Source of the DNA: Lysinibacillus fusiformis
GTDB lineage: Bacteria > Bacillota > Bacilli > Bacillales_A > Planococcaceae
Direction: 5' to 3'
Assembly: GCF_003049525.1 (NCBI RefSeq)
Contig: NZ_PYWL01000003.1
Coordinates: 248,001-312,000, forward strand
Length of the DNA stretch: 64,000 nucleotides
The notes under the pieces: model-generated
Told to the model about the DNA's origin: nothing
What the model saw: the letters and a program-made list of their open reading frames with translations, nothing else
Databases searched by the model: none
Translations under genes and position numbers: made by a program
Shown here: positions 38,405-46,374 of the stretch, piece after piece
Layout: every line of letters begins with the position of its first letter
Position numbering within the stretch: the stretch's first letter is position 1

Positions 38405-38872
38405 TTGAGCTATTGTTTTCGACCCATTACACAAGAACAAGCTGAGGATATAGCTTATAACTGGCATTATGAGGGTGACTATTCTTTCTATGATATGGAG
38501 GCTGACCAGGAGGATTTACAAGCATTTCTCAATCCGTATACAAGAGGAAATATTTTTGCAGTCTTAAAAAAACAAGAACTAGCTGCTTATTTTAGTATTA
38601 TGACGGTTGCTGACCAAACGATGGAGATTGGCTTAGGCATGAAACCTAGTCTTACAGGAAAAGGCCTAGGCTATGATTTTTTAAAAAATGCTATTGATTT
38701 TGTCTTGGCAAACTATCCATGCGAAATGATTACCTTATCGGTTGCCACATTTAATCTACGTGCAATCAAGCTATATCGCAAGGTAGGATTTAAAGACGCT
38801 CATACTTATATGCAAGCAACAAATGGTGGTGTCTATGAATTTCTAAAAATGGACTATATAAAAGGCTACTAA
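38405..38872 (+). CDS. GNAT family N-acetyltransferase
   Basis: A 155-residue acetyltransferase of the RimI/YjcF kind. The acetyl-CoA motif A is GLGMKPSLTGKGLGYDFLKNA (V/G-x-x-x-x-G-x-G) and motif B is NLRAIKLYRKVGFKDA. The start is TTG with AGGAGGATA upstream. The substrate cannot be read from the sequence. The stop codon lies inside a terminator stem. Confidence 0.85.
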   Translation: MSYCFRPITQEQAEDIAYNWHYEGDYSFYDMEADQEDLQAFLNPYTRGNIFAVLKKQELAAYFSIMTVADQTMEIGLGMKPSLTGKGLGYDFLKNAIDFVLANYPCEMITLSVATFNLRAIKLYRKVGFKDAHTYMQATNGGVYEFLKMDYIKGY

Positions 38873-38907
38873 GGAGAGACAAGTATCTCGCTTTTAGTAG
38901 CCTTTTT
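38861..38907. terminator. Terminator between the GNAT gene and dctP
   Basis: AAAGGCTACTAA (38861-38872) pairs with TTAGTAGCCTTT (38894-38905), then T's. The left arm contains the GNAT stop codon. It may serve both convergent genes. Confidence 0.75.
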
Positions 38908-38913
38908 AACTAT

Positions 38914-40173
38914 TTAAGGTTGTGCGATTTGACCTGAGAGAGCACGTTTTTCCTGCTCTGTATCAAATTCCTTCTCCATTTTTGAAACAACTACCGTCGC
39001 CACACCATTACCAATAAGATTTGTAACAGCTCGAGCTTCGGACATAAAGCGGTCAACCCCGATTAGTAATGCAATTCCTTCTACGGGAATCATCGGGAAT
39101 GCTGCTAATGTGGCAGCAAGTGTAATAAACCCAGAGCCTGTGACACCCGCAGCCCCCTTAGATGTAAGCATTAGAATGGCTAGTAATGTGATTTGATGCC
39201 AAATATCTAAATCAACACCGTAAGCTTGGGCAATAAATATAGCTGCCATCGATAAGTATATGGATGTTCCATCTAAGTTAAAGGAATAACCTGTTGGTAT
39301 AACTAGCCCCACAACTTGCTTAGAACAGCCGTAGTTTTCTAATTTACGCATCATGGAAGGCAATGCTGATTCAGATGAAGATGTACCAATAACGATGAAA
39401 ATTTCATCTTTAATGTATTTAATAAATTTAAAAATACTAAAACCGAAGTAATGTGAAATGAATCCGATGATAACAACGATAAAAATAAACATTGTAATAT
39501 AGACGGAGAGCATTAAAAATCCTAAGTTGCCTAGAGATTTAAGTCCAAAGTTGCCGATTGTATAACTCATGGCACCAAATGCGCCAATAGGAGAAATTTT
39601 CATTACCATATTAACGATTTTAAAGAAGATATCCGCAACTTGTTCAAAAAATTTAATAACTGGCTTAGCTGGTTCCCCAATCGCCGCCGCTGCTAATCCA
39701 AATAATACAGCTGAGAATAAGACAGGTAGTAATTCACCATTTGCGAGAGCACCCACAACATTATCAGGGATAATTTGCATAATAAATGCACCCAAACCGT
39801 GTTCTGCCGCCGCTGCATTTATATATTGAGAGACATCTGCTCCGTTCGCGGCTTCTGTATTAAAGCCTTTACCTGGTTGTACAATATTGACAACGATAAG
39901 ACCTATCGCCAAGGCAAATGTTGAAACAATTTCAAAATAGATTAAAGCTTTTCCACCGATTTTCCCAACCTTTTTGACATCACCCATACTACCAATACCA
40001 ATTACAACCGTTAAGAAGATAATGGGTGCTATTAACATTTTAATTAGTTTAATAAATATATCCGCTAATATTTTTAGCTTTGCTCCGAACTCTGGGAACG
40101 TTGCACCTACTATAATCCCTAGTACAATAGCAATCAATACTTGTACTGTTAAGTTTTTAAAATTTATACGCAT
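38914..40173 (-). CDS. dctP: C4-dicarboxylate:cation symporter
   Basis: A 419-residue transporter of the DAACS family (DctA/GltP) that takes up succinate, fumarate and malate. Eight membrane helices and two re-entrant loops are expected; the loop motif SSSESALPSMM and the substrate motif GYSFNLDGTSIYLSMA are present. AGGGGGAGAAC precedes the ATG. It is divergent from dctSR with dctB between, the same four genes as B. subtilis dctB-dctS-dctR-dctP. A cre-like site lies upstream. Confidence 0.93.
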   Translation of the reverse strand: MRINFKNLTVQVLIAIVLGIIVGATFPEFGAKLKILADIFIKLIKMLIAPIIFLTVVIGIGSMGDVKKVGKIGGKALIYFEIVSTFALAIGLIVVNIVQPGKGFNTEAANGADVSQYINAAAAEHGLGAFIMQIIPDNVVGALANGELLPVLFSAVLFGLAAAAIGEPAKPVIKFFEQVADIFFKIVNMVMKISPIGAFGAMSYTIGNFGLKSLGNLGFLMLSVYITMFIFIVVIIGFISHYFGFSIFKFIKYIKDEIFIVIGTSSSESALPSMMRKLENYGCSKQVVGLVIPTGYSFNLDGTSIYLSMAAIFIAQAYGVDLDIWHQITLLAILMLTSKGAAGVTGSGFITLAATLAAFPMIPVEGIALLIGVDRFMSEARAVTNLIGNGVATVVVSKMEKEFDTEQEKRALSGQIAQP

Positions 40174-40208
40174 ATATAGTTCTCCCCCTACAACATCTAT
40201 GAAGATTG

Positions 40209-40222
40209 TGTGAACGTTTTCA
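40209..40222. promoter_or_regulatory. cre-like CcpA site upstream of dctP
   Basis: TGTGAACGTTTTCA matches the cre consensus except at position 4, 36 bases before the dctP ATG. dctP is carbon-repressed in B. subtilis. Confidence 0.5.
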
Positions 40223-40394
40223 TGTCGTTATCATAGCTGAAATTTTCCGACAATAGTTTTTATGACCGTAATGTTTCTATTGTTCATTTTGTTCATTTTT
40301 CAATGAAAGGGTTGGTAAATGCAGTAATAGCAATGGTTTCAGGCTGTTTTATAGTAGTTTTGAATTTTGGTAATCTATTATAATACAAAAGAAA

Positions 40395-40419
40395 AGATCC
40401 TTACGATATGTAAGGATCT
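40395..40419 (-). terminator. dctB terminator
   Basis: A perfect 10-bp stem (40395-40404 with 40410-40419). On the minus strand it runs into TTTTCTTTTG. It separates dctB from dctP, so dctP has its own promoter. Confidence 0.8.
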
Positions 40420-40439
40420 ATCATTAATGACCAAAAGTA

Positions 40440-41489
40440 TTATGGTGCAACTATTTTTTGAATCTCAGTTAGAATCTCATCATTTTGTGTTTGGGTTTTA
40501 TAAAAATCATAGACAGGGGAGAGCTGCTCCTTAAAGCGCTGTCTTTCCTTAAGACTCATTGTAGTAACATCAAAATCATCTTGCTGTTTAAGCTTTAACA
40601 TATCTTGTTCATTCATACGGGCAGCCTGTTCAAACTGCCAATCTGTTGTTTCCTTCATAGCCTCCGCCAATTGATGTTGAATTTTCGCTGGTAAGGAATC
40701 CCAAAAGCTTTCATTCATTAATACCGCATAGCCTAAAATACCATGCTGTGTGATGGTCATATGTTTTTGAACTTTGTAGAAACCTTTTGAGTAAATATTA
40801 GAGGCTGTATTTTCCTGTGCATCAATGGCGTGTTTCTCTAGATCTGTATAAACCTCACTAAATGAAATCGGAATTGGCGTTGCTTTCAAAACTTCAAATT
40901 GTTTTTCCAATGTTTTACTAGGCATTGTGCGAATGCGTAAACCCTGTAAATCTTCAAATGTATGAATAGGGTGATCAACAGAGGTTAGATGCTTAAAGCC
41001 GTTGTACCAAAAGCCCAGTCCTTTAATATGAATAGGTTCTAGCTCGTTTAATAATTGATCACCGATCGTTCCTGTCAGAACTTCTTGTACCTCTTTATTT
41101 GTATTAAACAGGAAGGGTAAATCAAGAACTTGCCAATTCGGCACATATGTTGTCATCTTAGAAAAGGTCGGGATAATCATTTCGACTTCTCCCTTTTGCA
41201 AAGCCTGAAACTCATTTTCATCATTAAATAAAGAGGAATTGGAGTATACATGCACTTTGACTTTGCCTTTCGTCTTTTCTTCTACTAATTCAGCAAATTT
41301 ATTGGCAGCCTGTCCTTTTGGTGTATTTTCAGCTACTACATGACTTAGATGGATGGTAATTTGTGTGTCTAACCCCTTTTGCTCATCATCGTATGGAAGT
41401 GGCTTTGCGAAAAGCAAACCTTGCTGAACACTAATGGTGATCACTAAAAAGAAGACAGTTACAATCGTTCCAATAATAAATTTTTTCAT
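40440..41489 (-). CDS. dctB: C4-dicarboxylate-binding protein DctB (DctP/TRAP type)
   Basis: A 349-residue solute-binding protein of the TRAP-type DctP fold. It has an N-terminal membrane anchor or signal (about residues 4-22) and family motifs IHLSHVVAENTPKGQA and GLRIRTMPSKTLEKQFEVL, with the binding Arg in the latter. No TRAP membrane subunits (DctM/DctQ) are near, so, as in B. subtilis, it probably serves as co-sensor for the DctS kinase. The ATG at 41489 is chosen; an in-frame GTG lies 9 bases earlier. Confidence 0.9.
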   Translation of the reverse strand: MKKFIIGTIVTVFFLVITISVQQGLLFAKPLPYDDEQKGLDTQITIHLSHVVAENTPKGQAANKFAELVEEKTKGKVKVHVYSNSSLFNDENEFQALQKGEVEMIIPTFSKMTTYVPNWQVLDLPFLFNTNKEVQEVLTGTIGDQLLNELEPIHIKGLGFWYNGFKHLTSVDHPIHTFEDLQGLRIRTMPSKTLEKQFEVLKATPIPISFSEVYTDLEKHAIDAQENTASNIYSKGFYKVQKHMTITQHGILGYAVLMNESFWDSLPAKIQHQLAEAMKETTDWQFEQAARMNEQDMLKLKQQDDFDVTTMSLKERQRFKEQLSPVYDFYKTQTQNDEILTEIQKIVAP

Positions 41490-41580
41490 TGAATACACCC
41501 AATTTATTCGTATTTTCTATTGTTTTTGTTATTCTAACATATGGAGTAAGCTAAAATATAGTAGGGGGGAGGCGATTATC

Positions 41581-43182
41581 TTGAAATTTCAGAAGTTATC
41601 GATGCAAAGAAAAATTATGTCGCTGACTTTTTTTATACTCATGCTTTCCTTTAGTATTGGTGGTACTTTTTTGTTGGGGTATGTGATGAATGAACAAAAG
41701 AGCAAGCTTAGTGACCAAGCATTACTAGTAGCCAAAACAGTCGCGCAGCTTCCTGAAATCAAAACCTATATTGCCCACGAAAACATTGAAATGGCCATAC
41801 AACATATTAACCCTGTAGTGGAAGAAATCCGAGATATAAATGGTGCTCAATATATAGTGGTTTTGGATATGAAAAGACAGAAGTATTCTCACCCCAATAA
41901 AGCGGAACTGGGTAGCATTTCGCAATCTGCCGATTTAAATGCTGCTTTTTCCGAACATTACTATACGTCAATCGCGCATGGGGAGCATGGCAACATGGTT
42001 CGAGCGTTTGTACCAATCATGAACAATCAAGGACAACAAATAGGTGTTACGGTCGTTGGATATAGTGTTTTGACGGTGGCGGAATTACTGCAATCGATGC
42101 AAACGGAGCTGATCATTACTTTACTATTATCTTTAATCTTTAGCGTATGGGGTGCGCGAACATTAGGGCTTCATATGAAAAAGCAAATGTTTGGATTAGA
42201 GCCCCATGAAATTGCCAAAATGTATGTAGAACGAACGGAAACCTTTAATGCGATGCATGAGGGGATTATTGCGATCGATAATGATTTGACCATTACCATT
42301 TTTAATGAGAAGGCCTGCGAAATACTTGGGGTTGACGAAAAACCACCTAATTTGATTGGTCAGAAAATTTTTCACGTCTTACCGGATACAAGACTACCTG
42401 AAATTTTGGAACTTGATCAGCCTCTATTTAACCGAGAGTTGTATATAAATGATCATAGTATAATGAGTAATCGCATTCCCATACAGGTTAATGGAGAAAC
42501 TGTTGGAGCAGTGGCCATGTTTAAAGATCGTACAGAAGTGAAAAAGCTTGCTGAAGAACTGACTGGGGTACGAGCATTTGTCCAGGCGCTTCGTGTTCAA
42601 ACACATGAGCATAAAAATAAACTGCATACGATAGCTGGACTTTTACAACTTGGACATCATGATCAGGCTTTATCCTACTTAACGCAAGTAAAGGAAGAAC
42701 ACGATGAAATTACTAACTTTTTAAATGAACGTATTAAAAATGAAAATATATCAGGGCTATTACTTAGTAAAATTTCCTATGCTAAAGAACAAGGAATCCG
42801 ACTGGAAATTGACCGTGAAAGTCGCTTAACATCTTTTCCACCAAATTTAGATCATCATGATTTCGTCATTCTATTTGGGAATTTAATAGAAAATGCTTTT
42901 GATGCATTAAGGGATACACAGGAGGAGGAAAAGGTTATTCATGTTTCTGTCGATGAAGACGAGGATGTCTTAGCCATTCTTGTCACGGATAACGGTGTTG
43001 GCATGACAGATGAGATCAAGAGCCATATTTTTGACAATGGCTATTCTACAAAAGAGAAAAAATACAGAGGAATAGGACTATTTTTAATAAAAGAGATTGT
43101 TGAAAAAGGACAAGGTGATATTGAAGTCATCAGTGAACCAAATAAAGGGACTAGTTTTTTACTAACATTTTACTATGCATAA
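41581..43182 (+). CDS. dctS: C4-dicarboxylate sensor histidine kinase
   Basis: A 533-residue kinase of the CitA/DcuS family. Two membrane helices (about 17-37 and 175-195) flank an extracellular PAS-like (sCache) sensor, and a cytoplasmic PAS (about 215-320) follows. The phospho-acceptor His is in VQTHEHKNKLHTIAGLL, and the ATPase motifs are NLIENAFDAL (N box), DNGVGM (G1) and GIGLFL (G2). The start is TTG with AGGGGGGAGG about 8-10 bases upstream. It lies 28 bases before dctR and diverges from dctB. Confidence 0.92.
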   Translation: MKFQKLSMQRKIMSLTFFILMLSFSIGGTFLLGYVMNEQKSKLSDQALLVAKTVAQLPEIKTYIAHENIEMAIQHINPVVEEIRDINGAQYIVVLDMKRQKYSHPNKAELGSISQSADLNAAFSEHYYTSIAHGEHGNMVRAFVPIMNNQGQQIGVTVVGYSVLTVAELLQSMQTELIITLLLSLIFSVWGARTLGLHMKKQMFGLEPHEIAKMYVERTETFNAMHEGIIAIDNDLTITIFNEKACEILGVDEKPPNLIGQKIFHVLPDTRLPEILELDQPLFNRELYINDHSIMSNRIPIQVNGETVGAVAMFKDRTEVKKLAEELTGVRAFVQALRVQTHEHKNKLHTIAGLLQLGHHDQALSYLTQVKEEHDEITNFLNERIKNENISGLLLSKISYAKEQGIRLEIDRESRLTSFPPNLDHHDFVILFGNLIENAFDALRDTQEEEKVIHVSVDEDEDVLAILVTDNGVGMTDEIKSHIFDNGYSTKEKKYRGIGLFLIKEIVEKGQGDIEVISEPNKGTSFLLTFYYA

Positions 43183-43210
43183 GCATTAATTTTGGAATGG
43201 AGGGCTGATA

Positions 43211-43912
43211 TTGGTACAAATCAAAGTATTATTAATTGAGGATGATCCAATGGTGCGTGAGGTGAATCGTCAATTTATTGAAAAGGTAGATCACTTTCAG
43301 GTGATTGGACAAGCATCTAATGGTTTAGATGGAGTGACGCAAATTCGTCAACATCAGCCTGACTTAGTATTTATGGATATTTTTATGCCGGAGCAAGATG
43401 GCATCACTAGTTTACATAAAATTCGCGAGCTGGACTTACCAGTAGATGTTATCACTGTCACGGCAGCGAATGATATGGACACGGTGAAACAAGTATTGCA
43501 TCTAGGTGTTTTTGATTATATTATGAAGCCTTTTTCGTTTGAACGTGTCAAAGGGACACTTGAAAATTATTTACGCTTTAAAAAACAAACGCAAACGGAA
43601 CGCCAGCTGACACAAGGTGAATTGGATCAGCTATTCCATTATCGTGATGGACAAAGCCCTTTGGAACAGTCTGCCTTATTACAAACAGAAAAAAACCTTC
43701 CGAAAGGCTTTAACCGTACAACGCTGGAAAAAGTGGTGCACTTTTTGCAATCGGTAGATGGTGCATCGGCAGAAGAAGTTGCAAGTGGCGTTGGTATTGC
43801 TCGTGTGACAGCTAGAAGATATTTAGATTATTTAGAGAAACAAGAGAAAATTACGATGGATGTCCATTATGGTGGAATTGGTCGTCCGATAAACTATTAT
43901 TTTAGTAAATAA
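43211..43912 (+). CDS. dctR: C4-dicarboxylate response regulator
   Basis: A 233-residue regulator of the CitB/DcuR type. The receiver domain has acidic residues in LLIEDDPMV, phospho-acceptor Asp in LVFMDIFMPEQDG and Lys in FDYIMKPFSFERV. The C-terminal helix-turn-helix contains GVGIARVTARRYLDYL. The start is TTG with TGGAGGG upstream. It should activate dctP in response to dicarboxylates. Confidence 0.93.
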   Translation: MVQIKVLLIEDDPMVREVNRQFIEKVDHFQVIGQASNGLDGVTQIRQHQPDLVFMDIFMPEQDGITSLHKIRELDLPVDVITVTAANDMDTVKQVLHLGVFDYIMKPFSFERVKGTLENYLRFKKQTQTERQLTQGELDQLFHYRDGQSPLEQSALLQTEKNLPKGFNRTTLEKVVHFLQSVDGASAEEVASGVGIARVTARRYLDYLEKQEKITMDVHYGGIGRPINYYFSK

Positions 43913-43914
43913 AG

Positions 43915-43956
43915 AAAAAAATCCTGTTTGTCATCATGACAAGCAGGATTTTTTTT
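43915..43956. terminator. Bidirectional terminator between dctR and ispH
   Basis: AAAATCCTGTTTGTCA (to 43933) pairs with TGACAAGCAGGATTTT (from 43937), one G-T pair. There is a T-run on the right and an A-run on the left. Confidence 0.9.
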
Positions 43957-43961
43957 AGTAA

Positions 43962-44930
43962 TCAATGGGGCATAATTTTATCGACAGGTGTAGGTGTTTT
44001 AATCTTCGGTAGAATTTTATCTAATGTTACTGTACGTTTGATAACGTGTGTGGATGGATCATTTTCATCAAATTGATCCAAGAAGGCAATGACCTCTTTG
44101 ACAATAGGTGTTGGTGTTGAAGCACCCGCTGTCACAGCAACTTTATCAATACCTTTTAACCAATCTATTTTAAGCTCTGAAACATCCGCGATACGATAGG
44201 AAGGAGTCCCAGCGATCTCAACAGAAACTTGCGTTAAACGATTGGAGTTATTCGATTTAGGGTCACCTACTACAATCAATAGTTCCGCTTCTCCTGCCTG
44301 CTTAGCAACAGCTTCTTGACGGACTTGAGTAGCTAAACAAATCTCTTTGTGTACCTCAATATGAGGGAATTTTTCTTTTAAACTATCCATTAAATGGGCG
44401 ACATCCCATTGGCTCATTGTCGTTTGATTTGTGACAAGCAATTTATCATTCGTTAAGTTTAACGCATCAATATCATTGGAAGATTGAACTAAATGGACAT
44501 GATCAGGTGCAACGCCAATGGCACCCTCAGGTTCCGGATGTCCTTTTTTCCCAATATAAATAATATCATAGCCTTCTGCAGATTTTTCACGAATTAAATC
44601 GTGAGTAACAGTTACATCAGGACATGTAGCATCAATGGACACTAGGCCTTTACGCTTCGCAATTTCACGAATTTCAGGTGAGACACCATGTGCTGTGAAA
44701 ATCACAGTACCAGATTCAACTTGTTCGATAATTTCTAAGCGATTATCGCCGTCTAAAGTGATGATACCATCTTCTTCGAACGCGTCTGTGACATGTTTAT
44801 TATGGACAATCATTCCTAGAATGTAGATAGGTCTTGGTAATGTTTTATCAAGTGCGGCGTTTCGTGCGATGACCATCGCATCAACAACACCGTAGCAATA
44901 GCCACGTGGATTAATTTTTAATACTTGCAT
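43962..44930 (-). CDS. ispH: 4-hydroxy-3-methylbut-2-enyl diphosphate reductase IspH
   Basis: The last step of the MEP isoprenoid pathway, making IPP and DMAPP. The 322 residues carry the three Fe-S cysteines ([23 protein letters not shown]), HGVSPEI and the [12 protein letters not shown] motif. The ATG at 44930 has AAAGGAG before it. In B. subtilis it is called YqfP, in the same region as yqfQ and cshB. Confidence 0.94.
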   Translation of the reverse strand: MQVLKINPRGYCYGVVDAMVIARNAALDKTLPRPIYILGMIVHNKHVTDAFEEDGIITLDGDNRLEIIEQVESGTVIFTAHGVSPEIREIAKRKGLVSIDATCPDVTVTHDLIREKSAEGYDIIYIGKKGHPEPEGAIGVAPDHVHLVQSSNDIDALNLTNDKLLVTNQTTMSQWDVAHLMDSLKEKFPHIEVHKEICLATQVRQEAVAKQAGEAELLIVVGDPKSNNSNRLTQVSVEIAGTPSYRIADVSELKIDWLKGIDKVAVTAGASTPTPIVKEVIAFLDQFDENDPSTHVIKRTVTLDKILPKIKTPTPVDKIMPH

Positions 44931-45004
44931 GGTTGTGACTCCTTTCAAGCTTTACCTATCTACATTATAACGGACAGGGGCGGCGAATACAAAGAAACGT
45001 TCAT

Positions 45005-45508
45005 TTACATTGGTGGCTGGAAAATACGTGGTTTAGATGGAATTGGTTCAGGAGGCGAAAATGATGCGGATGTACTTTGCCTTGCCGATCGCTTAGTTCC
45101 TGTAGCAGCCTTGCTTTCACTGCCTGCACGATCAGCGCCAGCCGCTCCGCCTCCCGTCGAAGGTAGTCCTTGGAATCCTTTATATAATTTTAATAAGGAC
45201 GGTATATTTTTAACCATTGGCATCGCCTGTTGAATATAAGGGGTATAAGTTTTAGCGGAATTAAATAAACTATTTGCTTGTTGTAAGAATGAACCGATTT
45301 TAGATGCTTCTTGCACAGGTGGCATCGGCATTTGTCCTCCAAAGGAACCTATTCCATTTGCCATTGGAAAGCCGCCTGGAATTCGTGGTTGAGCAGGGAA
45401 GCCTCCAGGCGGGAAAAAGGACTGCGGTGACATCTGTGGTGGTGTTGGCATGGGCATTCTCATGCCACCGGGATACATAGGGTATGGATAAGGTGGTCGA
45501 AATACCAT
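45005..45508 (-). CDS. yqfQ: YqfQ family spore protein
   Basis: A 167-residue protein with a Pro/Met/Gly-rich first half (PYPYPMYPGGMRMPMPTPPQ) and a helical segment from about 70 to 112 (EASKIGSFLQQANSLFNSAK, then LLKLYKGFQGLP). This is the VrrA/YqfQ pattern, reported as a coat-associated family. The last 50 residues are Ser/Pro-rich. GGAGATC precedes the ATG. It sits next to ispH as in B. subtilis. Confidence 0.78.
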   Translation of the reverse strand: MVFRPPYPYPMYPGGMRMPMPTPPQMSPQSFFPPGGFPAQPRIPGGFPMANGIGSFGGQMPMPPVQEASKIGSFLQQANSLFNSAKTYTPYIQQAMPMVKNIPSLLKLYKGFQGLPSTGGGAAGADRAGSESKAATGTKRSARQSTSASFSPPEPIPSKPRIFQPPM

Positions 45509-45620
45509 AATGATCTCCTTTCTACTTGTTTTTCATTGATGACATACCTGATTATAGCTATGATATGCAGAGGCTAATGGGAGGGTGCGATAATTTATAA
45601 GGCGAATTCATCAATGAAAG

Positions 45621-45647
45621 AGCAGAAGTGCAACTAAGCCTTCTGCT
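45621..45647 (-). terminator. Weak terminator after kdpE
   Basis: An 8-bp perfect stem (45621-45628 with 45640-45647). On the minus strand it runs into CTTTCATT, a poor T-tract. Confidence 0.4.
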
Positions 45648-45661
45648 ACGATCCTCTTATC

Positions 45662-46369
45662 TTATTCATCTTCATGATAGCGAAGCATACGATAACCGAC
45701 CCGCACATGTGTCTGTATCAGTTTAGGCTGTGCTGGATCAGCTTCTATTTTTTTTCGAAGTGTCGCCATAAACACCCGTAAACTTGGAATATCTGATTGT
45801 AGAGCATTGTGCCAGATTTCCTTTAAAATAAAATTATGCGTTAGAACTTTCCCAACATGCTTGGATAAAACAACTAAAAGTTTATATTCAATAGGCGTGA
45901 CATGTATTTCTTTGCCATTTATTAATACTGTTTGATCTACATAATTAATTTGAAGATAACCATTGGTAAAAGTTGAATTTTCCTGTTCTGGTGGATGTTC
46001 ATAGGCTGCTCTCCTTAAAGCAACACGAATTCTTGCTAATAATTCTTCCACACTGAATGGCTTCGTGACATAATCATCTGCACCTGCATCCAGGGCGTTA
46101 ATCTTATCATATTCTTCCCCGCGGGCACTGACGACAATAATGGGCGTTTGAGTCCAGCTTCTAATTTTTGTAATAAGCTCTACACCATCTATGTCCGGTA
46201 GTCCTAAATCCAAAATATAAACATCTGGTTTCATGGTAATAGCCTTTTGAAGTGCACGATTCCCATCTTGGGCAATGTCGAATTCATACTGCTGGGTAGC
46301 TAATGTCATTTTTATTAAATTAGCAATGGCCACATCATCTTCTACTACTAGAATTCGTTTATTCATCAA
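45662..46369 (-). CDS. kdpE: Potassium response regulator KdpE
   Basis: A 235-residue OmpR-type regulator. The receiver has acidic residues in LVVEDDVAIA, phospho-acceptor Asp in VYILDLGLPDIDG and Lys in YVTKPFSVEELLARI. The winged helix contains ITPIEYKLL-like HVTPIEYKLLVVL and RVGYRML. It starts 5 bases after kdpD and should activate kdpFABC under potassium limitation. Confidence 0.94.
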   Translation of the reverse strand: MMNKRILVVEDDVAIANLIKMTLATQQYEFDIAQDGNRALQKAITMKPDVYILDLGLPDIDGVELITKIRSWTQTPIIVVSARGEEYDKINALDAGADDYVTKPFSVEELLARIRVALRRAAYEHPPEQENSTFTNGYLQINYVDQTVLINGKEIHVTPIEYKLLVVLSKHVGKVLTHNFILKEIWHNALQSDIPSLRVFMATLRKKIEADPAQPKLIQTHVRVGYRMLRYHEDE

Positions 46370-46374
46370 ATTTT

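Noticed and set aside
38914..40213. Plus-strand ORFs opposite dctP
   Set aside because: Antisense shadows of a hydrophobic transporter gene.
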